Shown here: positions 8,845 through 18,295 of the stretch, one piece after another | How the letters are laid out: the number at the start of each line of letters is the position of its first letter | How positions within the stretch are numbered: the first letter of the stretch is position 1 | Source: Bact-08 sp964533215 | GTDB taxonomy: Bacteria > Bacteroidota > Bacteroidia > Bacteroidales > UBA932 | Direction of reading: 5' to 3' | Length of the DNA: 64,000 nucleotides | Assembly: GCA_964533215.1 (NCBI GenBank) | Contig: CAZHLJ010000001.1 | Location: 868,001 to 932,000, forward strand | Translations under genes and position numbers: made by a program | The notes under the pieces: model-generated | Told to the model about the DNA's origin: nothing | Seen by the model: only the letters and a program-made list of their open reading frames with translations | Database searches by the model: none

Positions 8845-9978
8845 ATGGGTATTTTGTGTAATTATAACGAAGTTCAGTCATGGATTGAATTTCTAAGCGC
8901 AACAATCTATTTTGTAATTGCTACCTATCTTATTTTTCTTCTTTTCTTAAAGTGGCACATTCCGGAAAAAGAGAAGGAATATCTACAGGCATTATCCCTT
9001 GGTTTCCTTGCAATTTCAATTGTATTTGTAATACGGCAGATTACACATCATTCAGATCCTTCAGTCTCTTTCTATAAATCAGATCTCTCTTCGGCAATGC
9101 TGATGATGTTGCTGGGATTGCCTGCCCAGCATTACTGTGCGACACATATTGGTTTCTATGACCCGTCTATGAAAGCTCATATCTTCATCCTGTCAACACT
9201 TATCGTCATAAATATATTCACCCCGTTTGTTTCAGACGAGTCATACCTTTACATTTTCCTCTCACTGTTATTATTCAATAATTTTTTTCTGGTATATAAG
9301 TTTTTCCTTAGAGTTAAGTCTCTTGCCAAGGAAGATAGAACTTCTTTGATATTAATAAAAAACGACATTTTTATCTTTATTTCTGTCTCCTTTTTCTCTG
9401 TAGTAATGGCGTTGCTTTTTGTATTAGGATTCAGTCATTTGTACATAAAATTGATACTTTCGATATCATTTGTAATTAATGCTTTGCTGTTTGTTAAAAC
9501 TGCAATGCCATTTTCTGTAAAAAAGCTGATAGATCCGATTCCTGCTATTGATAGCACAGATTCCTTACAGGATGACCGACATAAAATTAACAGGCAATTC
9601 GCAGACAGCGTAAGGATTGATGAACTTTACGACAGGCTTCTCGCATATTTCGAGCGAGACAAGCCATATCTTAAATCAGACCTTAAGATCAAGGAGGTTT
9701 CGCTCTATCTTTATACAAACAAGACCTATCTCTCGAGAGTGATAAACGACAAGAATAACCAGAATTTCAATCAATTCGTCAACTATTACAGAATAGAGGA
9801 GGTTAAGAGGCTTTTCAGAGAGAACAGCAACCTTAATATTCAGGAATTATGCACCCTTTCCGGGTTTGGATCAATGGCAACTTTTTCAATAGCATTCAGG
9901 TTTCATCTTGGTTATACCCCGGCTGACTGGTGCAAGGAGCAGAAATTAAAGGTTCACAATGATCAGGTACGAGCGTAG
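8845..9978 (+). CDS. Membrane-anchored AraC-family regulator
   Basis: A 377-residue protein. About six to seven hydrophobic segments fill residues 15-225, followed by a cytoplasmic AraC-type HTH domain in the last 100 residues (KIKEVSLYLYTNKTYLSRVI for the first helix-turn-helix, ELCTLSGFGSMATFSIAFR for the second). This plan is common in Bacteroidetes and suggests a regulator that senses a membrane or envelope signal. Target genes are unknown; the neighbouring second AraC gene starts inside its last codons. Confidence 0.85.
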   Translation: MGILCNYNEVQSWIEFLSATIYFVIATYLIFLLFLKWHIPEKEKEYLQALSLGFLAISIVFVIRQITHHSDPSVSFYKSDLSSAMLMMLLGLPAQHYCATHIGFYDPSMKAHIFILSTLIVINIFTPFVSDESYLYIFLSLLLFNNFFLVYKFFLRVKSLAKEDRTSLILIKNDIFIFISVSFFSVVMALLFVLGFSHLYIKLILSISFVINALLFVKTAMPFSVKKLIDPIPAIDSTDSLQDDRHKINRQFADSVRIDELYDRLLAYFERDKPYLKSDLKIKEVSLYLYTNKTYLSRVINDKNNQNFNQFVNYYRIEEVKRLFRENSNLNIQELCTLSGFGSMATFSIAFRFHLGYTPADWCKEQKLKVHNDQVRA

Positions 9979-10414
9979 TATAAGGGTTATAAAAAAGGTT
10001 TTGTTTTTGTCGGGACTTTTGACAGAAGAGTCTGTTGAAGGTTATCCCAAAAATGCTCCTCAATTTGGGCTGAAGGCTGAGAAGGTAATTGTATCCAAAC
10101 AACTTTATTTGAATCCTGAGTTGACAATCAATATGTTGGCAAGAGAAATCGGGACAAATAGAACATATCTTTCTAAGTTTTTCAGCAATGAAAAAGGTTG
10201 CATGTTCAGGGATTATATCAATCTTCTACGTGCAGAACAGGCAAAATCCTTACTGGAATCGGTAAAACGGTACGCAATTGCTGATATAGCAATCATGTCC
10301 GGCTTTGGAAGTGTAAGATCAATGAATAGGATATTCTGCAAGAAATACGGAAAACTACCTTCACAGATGCGTAGGGAACTTCTTAGAGCAAACTCAGAAC
10401 CTCTTCCTCAATAG
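9959..10414 (+). CDS. Small AraC-family HTH regulator overlapping its upstream neighbour
   Basis: A 151-residue protein, most of which is an AraC HTH pair (TINMLAREIGTNRTYLSKFF and ADIAIMSGFGSVRSMNRIF). It begins 20 bp inside the preceding regulator in another frame and has no membrane part of its own. Either it is a separate short regulator translated by coupling, or it is the HTH end of a duplicated gene that lost its N-terminal half. Its 3' end overlaps the convergent parE by 32 bp. Confidence 0.8.
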   Translation: MIRYERSIRVIKKVLFLSGLLTEESVEGYPKNAPQFGLKAEKVIVSKQLYLNPELTINMLAREIGTNRTYLSKFFSNEKGCMFRDYINLLRAEQAKSLLESVKRYAIADIAIMSGFGSVRSMNRIFCKKYGKLPSQMRRELLRANSEPLPQ

Positions 10415-12230
10415 TATCTTCATTGCGTAGGTTTGTTCTTATAAAATTCTGTCTGTCAGGAGTGTTTTTACCCATGTAGAACTCAAGAAGCTCCGGAATG
10501 TTGTCGTCATTTCCAAGGCGTATCTTGTCCAACCTTATATTCTCACCTATAAAGTACTTGAACTCATCAGGAGAGATCTCTCCAAGACCTTTGAATCGGG
10601 TAATCTCCGGATTGGCCCCAAGTTTCTTTATGGCCCTATCTCGCTCATCTATCGAGTAGCAGTATAATGTCTCTTTTTTGTTCCTTACACGGAAAAGAGG
10701 GGTCTGTAATATGTAAAGGTGGCCCTGTCTTATGAGATCCGGAAAGAACTGAAGGAAGAAGGTGAGCAGTAGGAGACGTATGTGCATACCGTCGACATCG
10801 GCATCGGTTGCAATTATAATCTTGTTGTAACGAAGGTTTTCAAGGTCCTCTTCTATGTTAAGGGCTGCCTGAAGAAGATTGAACTCTTCGTTTTCATATA
10901 CTATTTTCTTTGTTAGGCCATATGAGTTCTGTGGTTTTCCCTTAAGACTGAATACAGCCTGAATTCCCACATCCCTGCTTTTGGTTATAGATCCGCTTGC
11001 AGAATCTCCCTCCGTCAGAAACAGCATGCTCTCTTCCGCTCTCTCGTTTTTATCTGTATAGTGTATACGGCAGTCACGAAGCTTCTTGTTGTGCATGTTT
11101 GCCTTTTTTGCCCGGTCTCTGGCAAGCTTCTGGATGCCGGAAATTGCCTTTCTCTCCTTTTCGGAATCCTGTATTTTTCTGAGTATTGCATCAGCAACAT
11201 CCGGATGACGGTGGAGGTAATTGTCCAGTTGTTCCTTTAGAAAATCTCCTATGAAGTTTCTTACGCTTACTCCGCCTGCCGACATCTCCTTTGAGCCCAG
11301 TTTTGTCTTTGTCTGGGATTCGAATACCGGCTCCTGAACCTTGATGCTCACTGCAGCAATCATGGATTGACGTATATCGCTTGGATCGAAATCCTTTTTG
11401 TAAAACTCCTTGATGGTCTTGGCAACAGCCTCCCTGAAGGCTGCAAGGTGAGTTCCACCCTGAGTTGTAAACTGACCGTTGACAAACGAAGAAATACCCT
11501 CACCATAATCATTGCCATGTGTCAGTGCAATCTCAATGTCGTCGCCTTTCAGGTGAATTGGTGAGTAAAGAGGCTCCTTGGTAAGCGATTCGTTCAAAAG
11601 GTCCAGCAAACCGTTCTTGGACACATACTCAGTTCCATCAAGCTTTATTGTCAGTCCTGTATTGAGGTACGAATAGTTTTTTATCATACTCTCAACAAAT
11701 TCAAGATTGTAGGTGAAATTGCCAAACAGCTCCTCATCCGGGATGAATGTCACCATTGTCCCGTTTTTCTCATTGCTCTCAGATCTCAACTCCTCAATCA
11801 ATTCACCTCTGCTGAATCTTGCTATCTGACTTTCTCCCTCCCTGAAAGACTGCACAATGAAGGAGACAGAGAGAGCATTGACAGCTTTGATACCGACACC
11901 ATTCAATCCTACCGACTTCTTGAAGGCAGTATCGTCATACTTTGCACCGGTATTCATCCTGCTGGCTGCATCCACAACACTGCCCAGAGGAATTCCTCTT
12001 CCGTAGTCCCTCACAGAGACAACTCTCTCCTTTATTGAAATTATTATGGACTTTCCATACCCCATTGCATACTCGTCAATGGAATTATCCATAACCTCCT
12101 TCAAAAGAACATATATACCATCATCAGGTGAAGCGCCGTCTCCAAGTTTTCCGATATACATACCCGGTCTGCGACGGATATGTTCATTCCACTCTAATGT
12201 TTTGACTTCATTCTCGGTATATGTGTTCAT
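10383..12230 (-). CDS. parE: Type IIA topoisomerase subunit B (ParE/GyrB type)
   Basis: A 615-residue ATPase subunit of a type IIA topoisomerase. It has the GHKL Bergerat fold (KEVMDNSIDEY, DYGRGIP, GLNGVGIKAVNAL), the transducer domain, and the Toprim region with FLTEGDSASGS and ATDADVDGMHI. The short length and lack of a GyrB insert favour topoisomerase IV subunit B over gyrase. No parC follows in the window because the 3' end meets the AraC gene head-on with a 32 bp overlap. The protein decatenates daughter chromosomes together with ParC. Confidence 0.9.
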   Translation of the reverse strand: MNTYTENEVKTLEWNEHIRRRPGMYIGKLGDGASPDDGIYVLLKEVMDNSIDEYAMGYGKSIIISIKERVVSVRDYGRGIPLGSVVDAASRMNTGAKYDDTAFKKSVGLNGVGIKAVNALSVSFIVQSFREGESQIARFSRGELIEELRSESNEKNGTMVTFIPDEELFGNFTYNLEFVESMIKNYSYLNTGLTIKLDGTEYVSKNGLLDLLNESLTKEPLYSPIHLKGDDIEIALTHGNDYGEGISSFVNGQFTTQGGTHLAAFREAVAKTIKEFYKKDFDPSDIRQSMIAAVSIKVQEPVFESQTKTKLGSKEMSAGGVSVRNFIGDFLKEQLDNYLHRHPDVADAILRKIQDSEKERKAISGIQKLARDRAKKANMHNKKLRDCRIHYTDKNERAEESMLFLTEGDSASGSITKSRDVGIQAVFSLKGKPQNSYGLTKKIVYENEEFNLLQAALNIEEDLENLRYNKIIIATDADVDGMHIRLLLLTFFLQFFPDLIRQGHLYILQTPLFRVRNKKETLYCYSIDERDRAIKKLGANPEITRFKGLGEISPDEFKYFIGENIRLDKIRLGNDDNIPELLEFYMGKNTPDRQNFIRTNLRNEDTIEEEVLSLL

Positions 12231-12262
12231 CTGGGAAAAATTTTACACAAAGTTAGCAAAAT

Positions 12263-13255
12263 TTAGCTTACTGAAATAAGATGTTCTGCAATTTGAACAG
12301 CATTCGTGGCAGCTCCTCTTCTAAGATTGTCGGCCACAATCCACAGATTGATTCCATTAGGAATAGAGTAGTCACGTCTTATCCTTCCAACAAAAACATC
12401 ATCCTTGCCATAAGCATAAAGAGGCATAGGATAGACGTTGTTTGCCGGGTCATCTGCTAGAGTGACTCCAGGTGTTATGGAAAGAATTTTGAATATTTCT
12501 GAGAGTTCAAACTTAGATTCAAACTCTACATTTACAGATTCGGAATGTCCACCCTCTACTGGAACTCTAACGGTGGTTGGTGATACCATTATTGAGTCGT
12601 CACCAAATATTTTACGAGTCTCATTGACCATTTTCATCTCCTCTTTGGTATAACCATCCTCAAGAAAAGAGTCTATGTGAGGAATGACGTTTCTGTCTAT
12701 CGGATATTTGTAAGCCTTGCAGAATTCAACCCCAGTTTTGCCCTCTCTCTCACTGTTAAGCTGATCTATCCCTTTTTGCCCGCTTCCTGTAACAGATTGA
12801 TATGTAGATACTACAATCCGTTTTATTTTTAGACGGCTGTGAAGCAGATTAAGGGCAACTACCATCTGGATTGTTGAACAGTTAGGATTTGCTATTATCA
12901 TGTCACTTTTGGAAATGGCAGAAGCATTTACTTCCGGTACAACCAGTTTAATCTCAGGGTCCATTCTCCAGCAAGAGGAGTTATCGATAACCTTGCAGCC
13001 AATCTCTGCGAACCTTGGTGCCCATATCTTTGAAATATCTGAACCTGCAGAGAACAGGGCGATTTGAGGTTTACACTCCAATGCTTGTTCCAAGGTTTTT
13101 ACCGTCCAGTTTGTGCCATTAAATACAACACTCTTGCCTGCCGACTTCTCAGAAGCCACCGGAATTAATTCTGTAACCGGAAAATTCCTCTCTTCAAGAA
13201 TTTCCACCATTTTTCTGCCAACCACTCCGGTTGCGCCCACAACTGCTACTCTCAT
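12263..13255 (-). CDS. asd: Aspartate-semialdehyde dehydrogenase
   Basis: A 330-residue NADPH-dependent enzyme converting aspartyl phosphate to aspartate semialdehyde. The N-terminal GATGVVGRKM is the dinucleotide site, IANPNCSTIQM holds the catalytic Cys, and the C-terminal segment has GGHSESVNVEF with the substrate-binding His. It is the last gene of the metY-metX-thrA-asd operon and overlaps the thrA stop by 4 bp. Placing it after the kinase that supplies its substrate fits a single aspartate-family unit. Confidence 0.96.
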   Translation of the reverse strand: MRVAVVGATGVVGRKMVEILEERNFPVTELIPVASEKSAGKSVVFNGTNWTVKTLEQALECKPQIALFSAGSDISKIWAPRFAEIGCKVIDNSSCWRMDPEIKLVVPEVNASAISKSDMIIANPNCSTIQMVVALNLLHSRLKIKRIVVSTYQSVTGSGQKGIDQLNSEREGKTGVEFCKAYKYPIDRNVIPHIDSFLEDGYTKEEMKMVNETRKIFGDDSIMVSPTTVRVPVEGGHSESVNVEFESKFELSEIFKILSITPGVTLADDPANNVYPMPLYAYGKDDVFVGRIRRDYSIPNGINLWIVADNLRRGAATNAVQIAEHLISVS

Positions 13256-15690
13256 GATTTTATTTTTAATATGTCGTTGAATATACCGGTTGCTGTCTGT
13301 CTGGCACCAGCGCCAGCACCCACAATTCGTATAGGGGAAGGATAGTCCCGGCTGTAAATTATTATTGCATTGTCTGTCCCTGTTATATTGTATAGAGGGT
13401 GAGATGGCTCAAGGGACCTTAACCCTGTCTTGCATTTTCCATCTCTGATTGTAGCCACGAACCTCAGATTTTCACCCTTGGATTGTGACTCCAAGTAGAG
13501 ATTCTTGAATATATCCTCATTATCTTCAAGTATTTTATAGAAATTCTCTCCCGACTCAGCCAGCATCTCTTTTGTCAGCAAAGGAGTTGTCTCGACATCC
13601 GATGATTCTGTCTCATTTCCTATCTCTCGGGATAGTATAATTGTTTTTCTAAGCACATCTGTGCCGGAAAGGTCTAGTCTCGGATCTGGTTCTGTATAGC
13701 CAGATTCCTGAGCCCGTCTCACCAGTTTTGAAAAGCTCATTGTGCCGTTGTAGTTGCTGAAAAGATAGTTCAGAGTACCTGACAGTATTGCCTCAATGGA
13801 CTCTATCTTGTCGCCGCTCTGTTTCATCTGCTGGATTGTGGAGATTACCGGAAGAGCCGCCCCGACCGTGGTCTCGTAGAAAAATGAATGTCCACCGGCT
13901 ATAGCACTCTCTTTAAGCGCGCGATAGTTTTCCATGCCGGAAGAGTGGGCAATCTTATTGCATGCAACAACGGAGAAGCCGTTGGAGAAAAATTCCTGAT
14001 AAGAGGAGGCAACCATCTGACTTGCGGTGCAATCTACAAAAACACTGTTGCTCATTCCCATTTCAAAACAACGTTGGCTGAATTTATAAATTCCGGCTTC
14101 CTCCCCGCTGCTAAGGTTATCCTCAATTGTTCCTGGAGCAATACCGGCCCGGCTGAAGCACATCTTCTTGCTGTTGCATATCCCAACAATTACAATATCC
14201 CTTCTGGATATCTTTGAGATATAGGAGCTCTGAGATTCGATTATGGATATCAGTTCCCTGGCAACATTTCCGTAGCCGGCAATAAAAAGGTTAATCCTTT
14301 TTACACTCTCTCCAAAGAACTCTTTATGAACGACTCTGAGAGCCTCGTCTGAATCTTCTCTGCGGACAACAGTCGAGATGTTTTTTTCGGAAGAACCTTG
14401 AGCGATTGCCCGTATATTTATACCAGCTCTTCCCAGAGCATTGAACATCTTGCCACTGGTTCCTGATTGATTCTTCATGTCATCGCCTACAAGGGTGATT
14501 ATTGAGAAGCCGGACTCGACTTTAAGCGGATTTACCTTGTTGAGGCTGATTTCATATGCAAATGCTTCATCGGCAGAAAGCCTGGCCTTTTCAGAGTCAG
14601 CCTCGTCAATCGCAACGCACATTGTGTGGACAGATGATGCTTGTGTGATAAGGATGATATTAATCCCGCTTTTAGCCAAAGCAGCAAAGAGTCTGCTTGA
14701 ATAACCCGGCACACCTACCATTCCGCTTCCCTCCATTGATAGCAACGCAATCTTATTGCTGCATGATAAACCCTTTACCTTTCCGGGACTTTCAGGAGGA
14801 CAATTTTCAATTACTGTCCCTTTATCTTCTGGGGCAAAGGTGTTTTTAACTATGATCGGTATACCTTTGCTCACAACAGGTTGTATTGTTGGGGGATAGA
14901 CAACCTTTGCGCCAAAATGGGACAACTCCAGAGCCTCGTTGTAGGATATATGGTCTATGGTAGCAGCCTCTTTAACTACCCTTGGATCGGCTGTCATCAT
15001 ACCATTTACATCGCTCCATATCTCTAATACCCTTGCCTCTGTAGCTACAGCGAACAGAGAGGCAGTATAGTCCGATCCACCTCTTCCAAGAGTTGTGGTT
15101 CTATTTGCCGAATCACTGGCAATGAATCCTGGAATGATGTAAAGGCGGGATTTCTGATTTGTTATAAGCTTTCTGATATTTGAATAACTCACTTTTGTGT
15201 CTACAATGTTCTGAGAATTATGAAGATCTGTTTTGATAAGCTCTCTTGCATCCACCCAGAGGTTGTTGATTCCCAGGGATGTGAATTTGACACTTATAAT
15301 TTTTGTCGAGGCAATCTCTCCGAAACTCATTATAAGATCCAACGAGTAGTTACTTAGCTCCTTTAGATAATATACGCCTTTGCATATCTCCCTCAGCTGA
15401 TTGAAATGGCTCTTTATTTTCTGTTCTATAGGCTGCTGAAAATCAACAGGGATAAGCTCCTCAATTATTGTGAAATGTTGTTTTTCAAGATCGTCAATCT
15501 GTTTTTCGTATGAGTCATCCTGAACGGATGCGAGTCTGCCTATCTCTATCAGTTTGTCTGTACACCCGCTTATGGCAGATGATACCAGTACAGTCCTGTC
15601 TTTTTTGACACTCTCCTTTACAATCTTTACAACATTGGATATGTTTGTGGCATCAGCAACTGAGCTTCCGCCAAATTTAAGAATCTGCAT
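13252..15690 (-). CDS. thrA: Bifunctional aspartate kinase / homoserine dehydrogenase
   Basis: An 812-residue fusion catalysing the first and third steps of the aspartate pathway. The kinase part begins with KFGGSS (residues 5-10), followed by paired ACT domains (about 310-460) typical of allosteric feedback control. The homoserine dehydrogenase part starts with the Rossmann segment GYGNVAREL and contains ETTVGAALPVI. It abuts metX without a gap and overlaps asd by 4 bp. Control by Thr is usual for the ACT-bearing fusions, but the effector here cannot be read from sequence. Confidence 0.95.
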   Translation of the reverse strand: MQILKFGGSSVADATNISNVVKIVKESVKKDRTVLVSSAISGCTDKLIEIGRLASVQDDSYEKQIDDLEKQHFTIIEELIPVDFQQPIEQKIKSHFNQLREICKGVYYLKELSNYSLDLIMSFGEIASTKIISVKFTSLGINNLWVDARELIKTDLHNSQNIVDTKVSYSNIRKLITNQKSRLYIIPGFIASDSANRTTTLGRGGSDYTASLFAVATEARVLEIWSDVNGMMTADPRVVKEAATIDHISYNEALELSHFGAKVVYPPTIQPVVSKGIPIIVKNTFAPEDKGTVIENCPPESPGKVKGLSCSNKIALLSMEGSGMVGVPGYSSRLFAALAKSGINIILITQASSVHTMCVAIDEADSEKARLSADEAFAYEISLNKVNPLKVESGFSIITLVGDDMKNQSGTSGKMFNALGRAGINIRAIAQGSSEKNISTVVRREDSDEALRVVHKEFFGESVKRINLFIAGYGNVARELISIIESQSSYISKISRRDIVIVGICNSKKMCFSRAGIAPGTIEDNLSSGEEAGIYKFSQRCFEMGMSNSVFVDCTASQMVASSYQEFFSNGFSVVACNKIAHSSGMENYRALKESAIAGGHSFFYETTVGAALPVISTIQQMKQSGDKIESIEAILSGTLNYLFSNYNGTMSFSKLVRRAQESGYTEPDPRLDLSGTDVLRKTIILSREIGNETESSDVETTPLLTKEMLAESGENFYKILEDNEDIFKNLYLESQSKGENLRFVATIRDGKCKTGLRSLEPSHPLYNITGTDNAIIIYSRDYPSPIRIVGAGAGARQTATGIFNDILKIKS

Positions 15691-16710
15691 CTAGTTTAAG
15701 AATTTTATATGTTTTTTTATGGCATTCGTGATTTCCCGCCACTCCAGAAGGAATCCATCGTGTCCGAATTGCGAGGATATCTTCTCAAAATTGGAGTGGT
15801 CGATTTTGTTGTACAGGTATACCTGCTCCTCCAGAGGGAAAAGCATGTCACTGTCTATTCCTATAATCAGAGTGTTGGCTTTGATTGTTGATAGTGCGTT
15901 TTCAACTCCACCGCGTCCTCTTCCCACATTGTGGCTGTCTACGGATTTAGACAAGGTATAATACGAGTATGCATCGAAACGCTCCTTGAGTTTCTTACCC
16001 TGATATTGTTGGTAGCTGCATGCTCTTTGAGCAAAGAGGAAATCATCGTCATTCTCCTGCTGTGTAATGCCGTATCCGTGGAAAGATCTGTACGATATCA
16101 GGGCTATGGATCTTGCAACTGCAAGCCCTTGCTTTCCACCATCGATATCATTCTGCTCCTCAAAGGTGCTGTCGGCATAAAGAGCCATTCTCTGAGACTC
16201 GTTGAATGCAGTTCCCCAAGGAGAGACCTTTGCATTGCAAGCCAGTAGAACCATGTTCCTTACAATTTCTGGATATATTATGCTCCACTCGAGTGCTTGG
16301 AAGCCTCCTATTGAACCTCCTACTACAAGGTCAATCGTGTCAATTCCCAAATGCTCCCTCAACAGGTTATGTGCTCTTACAATATCTCTGACTGTAACCT
16401 TTGGAAAGGAGAGGAGGTATCGTGAGCTGGAATCCTTGAACGAGGCCGGACCACTACTGCCGTAACAAGACCCGATCATATTTGCACAGATAATTGCATA
16501 TTTTTCTGTATCAAACAATTTTCCTTGCCCTACCAGATCTTCCCACCAATCTTCAGGATCGGAATTTGCGGTAAGAGCATGACATATCCAGATAACTTTT
16601 TTGCCATCTGAAAAATTTCCTGAGTGGTTGTAGCAGATTTCAAGACTATCCAGACTCTCTCCGCTCTCAAAAATAAATGGCTTATTATATTTGAATGTTT
16701 CTCGCTTCAT
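15691..16710 (-). CDS. metX: Homoserine O-acetyltransferase (MetX-type alpha/beta hydrolase)
   Basis: A 339-residue alpha/beta hydrolase-fold acyltransferase. The nucleophile elbow is GGSIGGFQ with Ser133, the catalytic Asp lies in the GIDSDMLFP region, and the His in FGHDGFLLEW. It acetylates (or in some members succinylates) homoserine; the acetyl form fits best with the downstream enzyme MetY. It lies 3 bp after metY and is contiguous with thrA. Confidence 0.93.
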   Translation of the reverse strand: MKRETFKYNKPFIFESGESLDSLEICYNHSGNFSDGKKVIWICHALTANSDPEDWWEDLVGQGKLFDTEKYAIICANMIGSCYGSSGPASFKDSSSRYLLSFPKVTVRDIVRAHNLLREHLGIDTIDLVVGGSIGGFQALEWSIIYPEIVRNMVLLACNAKVSPWGTAFNESQRMALYADSTFEEQNDIDGGKQGLAVARSIALISYRSFHGYGITQQENDDDFLFAQRACSYQQYQGKKLKERFDAYSYYTLSKSVDSHNVGRGRGGVENALSTIKANTLIIGIDSDMLFPLEEQVYLYNKIDHSNFEKISSQFGHDGFLLEWREITNAIKKHIKFLN

Positions 16711-16713
16711 TTC

Positions 16714-17991
16714 TCAGATTCTATTTAGTGCCTGGTCAATATCTGCTTTTATGTCATCTATGTGTTCGATGCCAATGGAGAGTCTCAGCATGTTTGCCTT
16801 TAACCCGGCGGCCTCAAGTGCCTCAGGACTAAGCTGAGCGTGTGTGGTTGAAGCTGAGTGTGTGATCAGGGTTTTATTGTCTCCCACATTTACCAGATGT
16901 GTCACAAGTGTCAAGGCCTCTACAAATTTTGCAGTCTGGCTCTTGTCTCCCTTAATGCAGAAAGAGAGTACGCCACCAAAGCCGCCTCTGAGGTATTTCT
17001 TTGCATTGGCATGGTTGGGATTATCTTTAAGCCCCGGATAATTAACCGACTCCACTTTTGGATGCGCGCTCAACCATTCTGCAAGTTCGAGAGCATTTTC
17101 AAGAATCCTTCCCATTCTCAGAGATAGAGTCTCTACACCCTGAAGCAGCAGAAAGGCATTGAAAGGACTTAGTGCGCAACCCCAGTCTCTCAGCCCCTCA
17201 ACTCTAGCCCTGGTTGCAAAAGCAGCATTTCCGAATGAGTTGCAGAATACAAGACCGTGGTATGATTCGCAAGGCTCTGTGAAGCGAGGAAATTTACCTG
17301 AACCCCAGTCGAAATTTCCTCCATCTACAACAACTCCTCCAAGACTGTTCCCGTGTCCGCCAATCCATTTTGTAGCTGACTGAACAACTACATTTGCACC
17401 CAATTCGATTGGCCTGCAGAGAAAACCAGCGCCACCGAATGTGTTGTCTACAATCAGAGGAATGGAATGTTTTCGGCACACTTCAGCAACTTTTTCGAAA
17501 TCTGGAATGAAAAAATCGGAGTTACCAATAGATTCAAGGTATATGGCTTTTGTCCTATTGTCAATCAAAGATTCAAACTCTTCAGCACTCCCTTTCTTTG
17601 TAAAGCGAAATTCAATTCCCAGCCTTCTGAAACTGGTCTCAAACTGATTGTATGTCCCTCCGTATAATGCGGATGACGAGACAATATTGTCTCCCTGTTC
17701 TGCAATATTTTGAATTGCTATAAATTGAGCGGCCATCCCGGACGAGACGGCAACTGCTGCAGACCCTCCCTCCAAGGCGGCGATCCTTTTTTCAAAGACA
17801 TCCGTGGTTGGATTAGAGAGACGAGTGTAGATATTTCCTGCCTGTTCAAGAGCAAAAAGCTTTGCGCCATGCTCCACGCTGTTAAATACGAATGAGGCTG
17901 TCTGATGTATAGGGGTGACACACGAACCTTGAGAAGGATCAGGAGTGTGACCGGCATGCACCTGAAGTGTGTCAAAATGAGTATAGTTCAT
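16714..17991 (-). CDS. metY: O-acetylhomoserine sulfhydrylase (PLP enzyme)
   Basis: A 425-residue Cys/Met-metabolism PLP enzyme. The PLP lysine sits in SATKWIGGHG, with ALEGGSAAVAVSSGMAAQ in the cofactor-phosphate region and the family C-terminus RLSIGIEHIDDI. It makes homocysteine (or methionine) from O-acetylhomoserine and sulfide (or methanethiol). It is the first gene of the operon and is preceded by a leader of about 215 nt that carries a Met-rich peptide ORF and hairpins, which suggests attenuation. Confidence 0.95.
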   Translation of the reverse strand: MNYTHFDTLQVHAGHTPDPSQGSCVTPIHQTASFVFNSVEHGAKLFALEQAGNIYTRLSNPTTDVFEKRIAALEGGSAAVAVSSGMAAQFIAIQNIAEQGDNIVSSSALYGGTYNQFETSFRRLGIEFRFTKKGSAEEFESLIDNRTKAIYLESIGNSDFFIPDFEKVAEVCRKHSIPLIVDNTFGGAGFLCRPIELGANVVVQSATKWIGGHGNSLGGVVVDGGNFDWGSGKFPRFTEPCESYHGLVFCNSFGNAAFATRARVEGLRDWGCALSPFNAFLLLQGVETLSLRMGRILENALELAEWLSAHPKVESVNYPGLKDNPNHANAKKYLRGGFGGVLSFCIKGDKSQTAKFVEALTLVTHLVNVGDNKTLITHSASTTHAQLSPEALEAAGLKANMLRLSIGIEHIDDIKADIDQALNRI

Positions 17992-18054
17992 TTAAAGAAT
18001 ATTAAAAAATTGGTTGGGAAAAAAAGATAAGAAATTTATGAGGCCTCGCTCAAA

Positions 18055-18130
18055 GGATCTATTTAAGACCCAAAATCGTCGTCAATGCATCATGGCGATG
18101 CATTCGTTTATTCATCATCATTGATGATGA
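18055..18130 (-). promoter_or_regulatory. Hairpin-rich leader of the metY operon, candidate attenuator
   Basis: Three inverted repeats follow each other in the transcribed leader. At 18112-18130 there are 9-bp arms TCATCATCA / TGATGATGA around one base. At 18084-18104, 8-bp arms AATGCATC / GATGCATT enclose 5 nt. At 18055-18071, 6-bp arms GGATCT / AGACCC (one G-U pair in RNA) enclose 5 nt and include the leader-ORF stop. A T-rich stretch follows on the minus strand before metY. I did not recognise a SAM riboswitch. Alternating pairing coupled to leader translation is an inference. Confidence 0.5.
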
Positions 18131-18133
18131 CAT
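18059..18133 (-). CDS. Met-rich leader peptide upstream of metY
   Basis: A 24-codon ORF inside the metY leader that starts MSSSMMMNKRM and ends LTTILGLK. Five of its first eleven residues are Met, and two Thr and one Ile follow. Such enrichment for the pathway's end products in a leader ORF, overlapping hairpins and sitting between promoter and biosynthetic operon, is the classic pattern of ribosome-mediated attenuation. The Met run is also what the TCA/ATG palindrome encodes, so chance must be excluded. No Shine-Dalgarno sequence is visible, which is normal for the phylum. Confidence 0.45.
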   Translation of the reverse strand: MSSSMMMNKRMHRHDALTTILGLK

Positions 18134-18212
18134 GACAGAGAAAGAAGCAGAAAGTGTTCTGCCTGAATGAATTTGTATGAAATTCTCTCTGTTCATTTTT
18201 TTCTAGTTGAGA

Positions 18213-18244
18213 CAAAGGTATTTATTGTGACAATTACTTCCAAA
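18213..18244 (-). promoter_or_regulatory. Promoter of the metY-metX-thrA-asd operon
   Basis: On the minus strand TTTG (18241-18244) is followed after 20 bp by TACCTTTG (18213-18220), which matches the Bacteroidetes -33/-7 consensus. It predicts a start a few bases below 18213 and a leader of roughly 215 nt before the metY ATG at 17991. Confidence 0.7.
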
Positions 18245-18295
18245 TTTTTCTTTTAGGATAAGTATGGTTACATTCGCCGCTTAAATTTTTTTAAT

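Noticed and set aside
9959..9978. Frameshift joining the two AraC genes
   Set aside because: Each product has its own complete HTH pair, so joining them would give two AraC domains in one chain. Overlapping separate genes are simpler.
17992..18212. SAM riboswitch upstream of metY
   Set aside because: I could not match the conserved cores of SAM-I or SAM-II types. The Met-rich ORF with hairpins explains the leader better. A covariance-model search would settle it.
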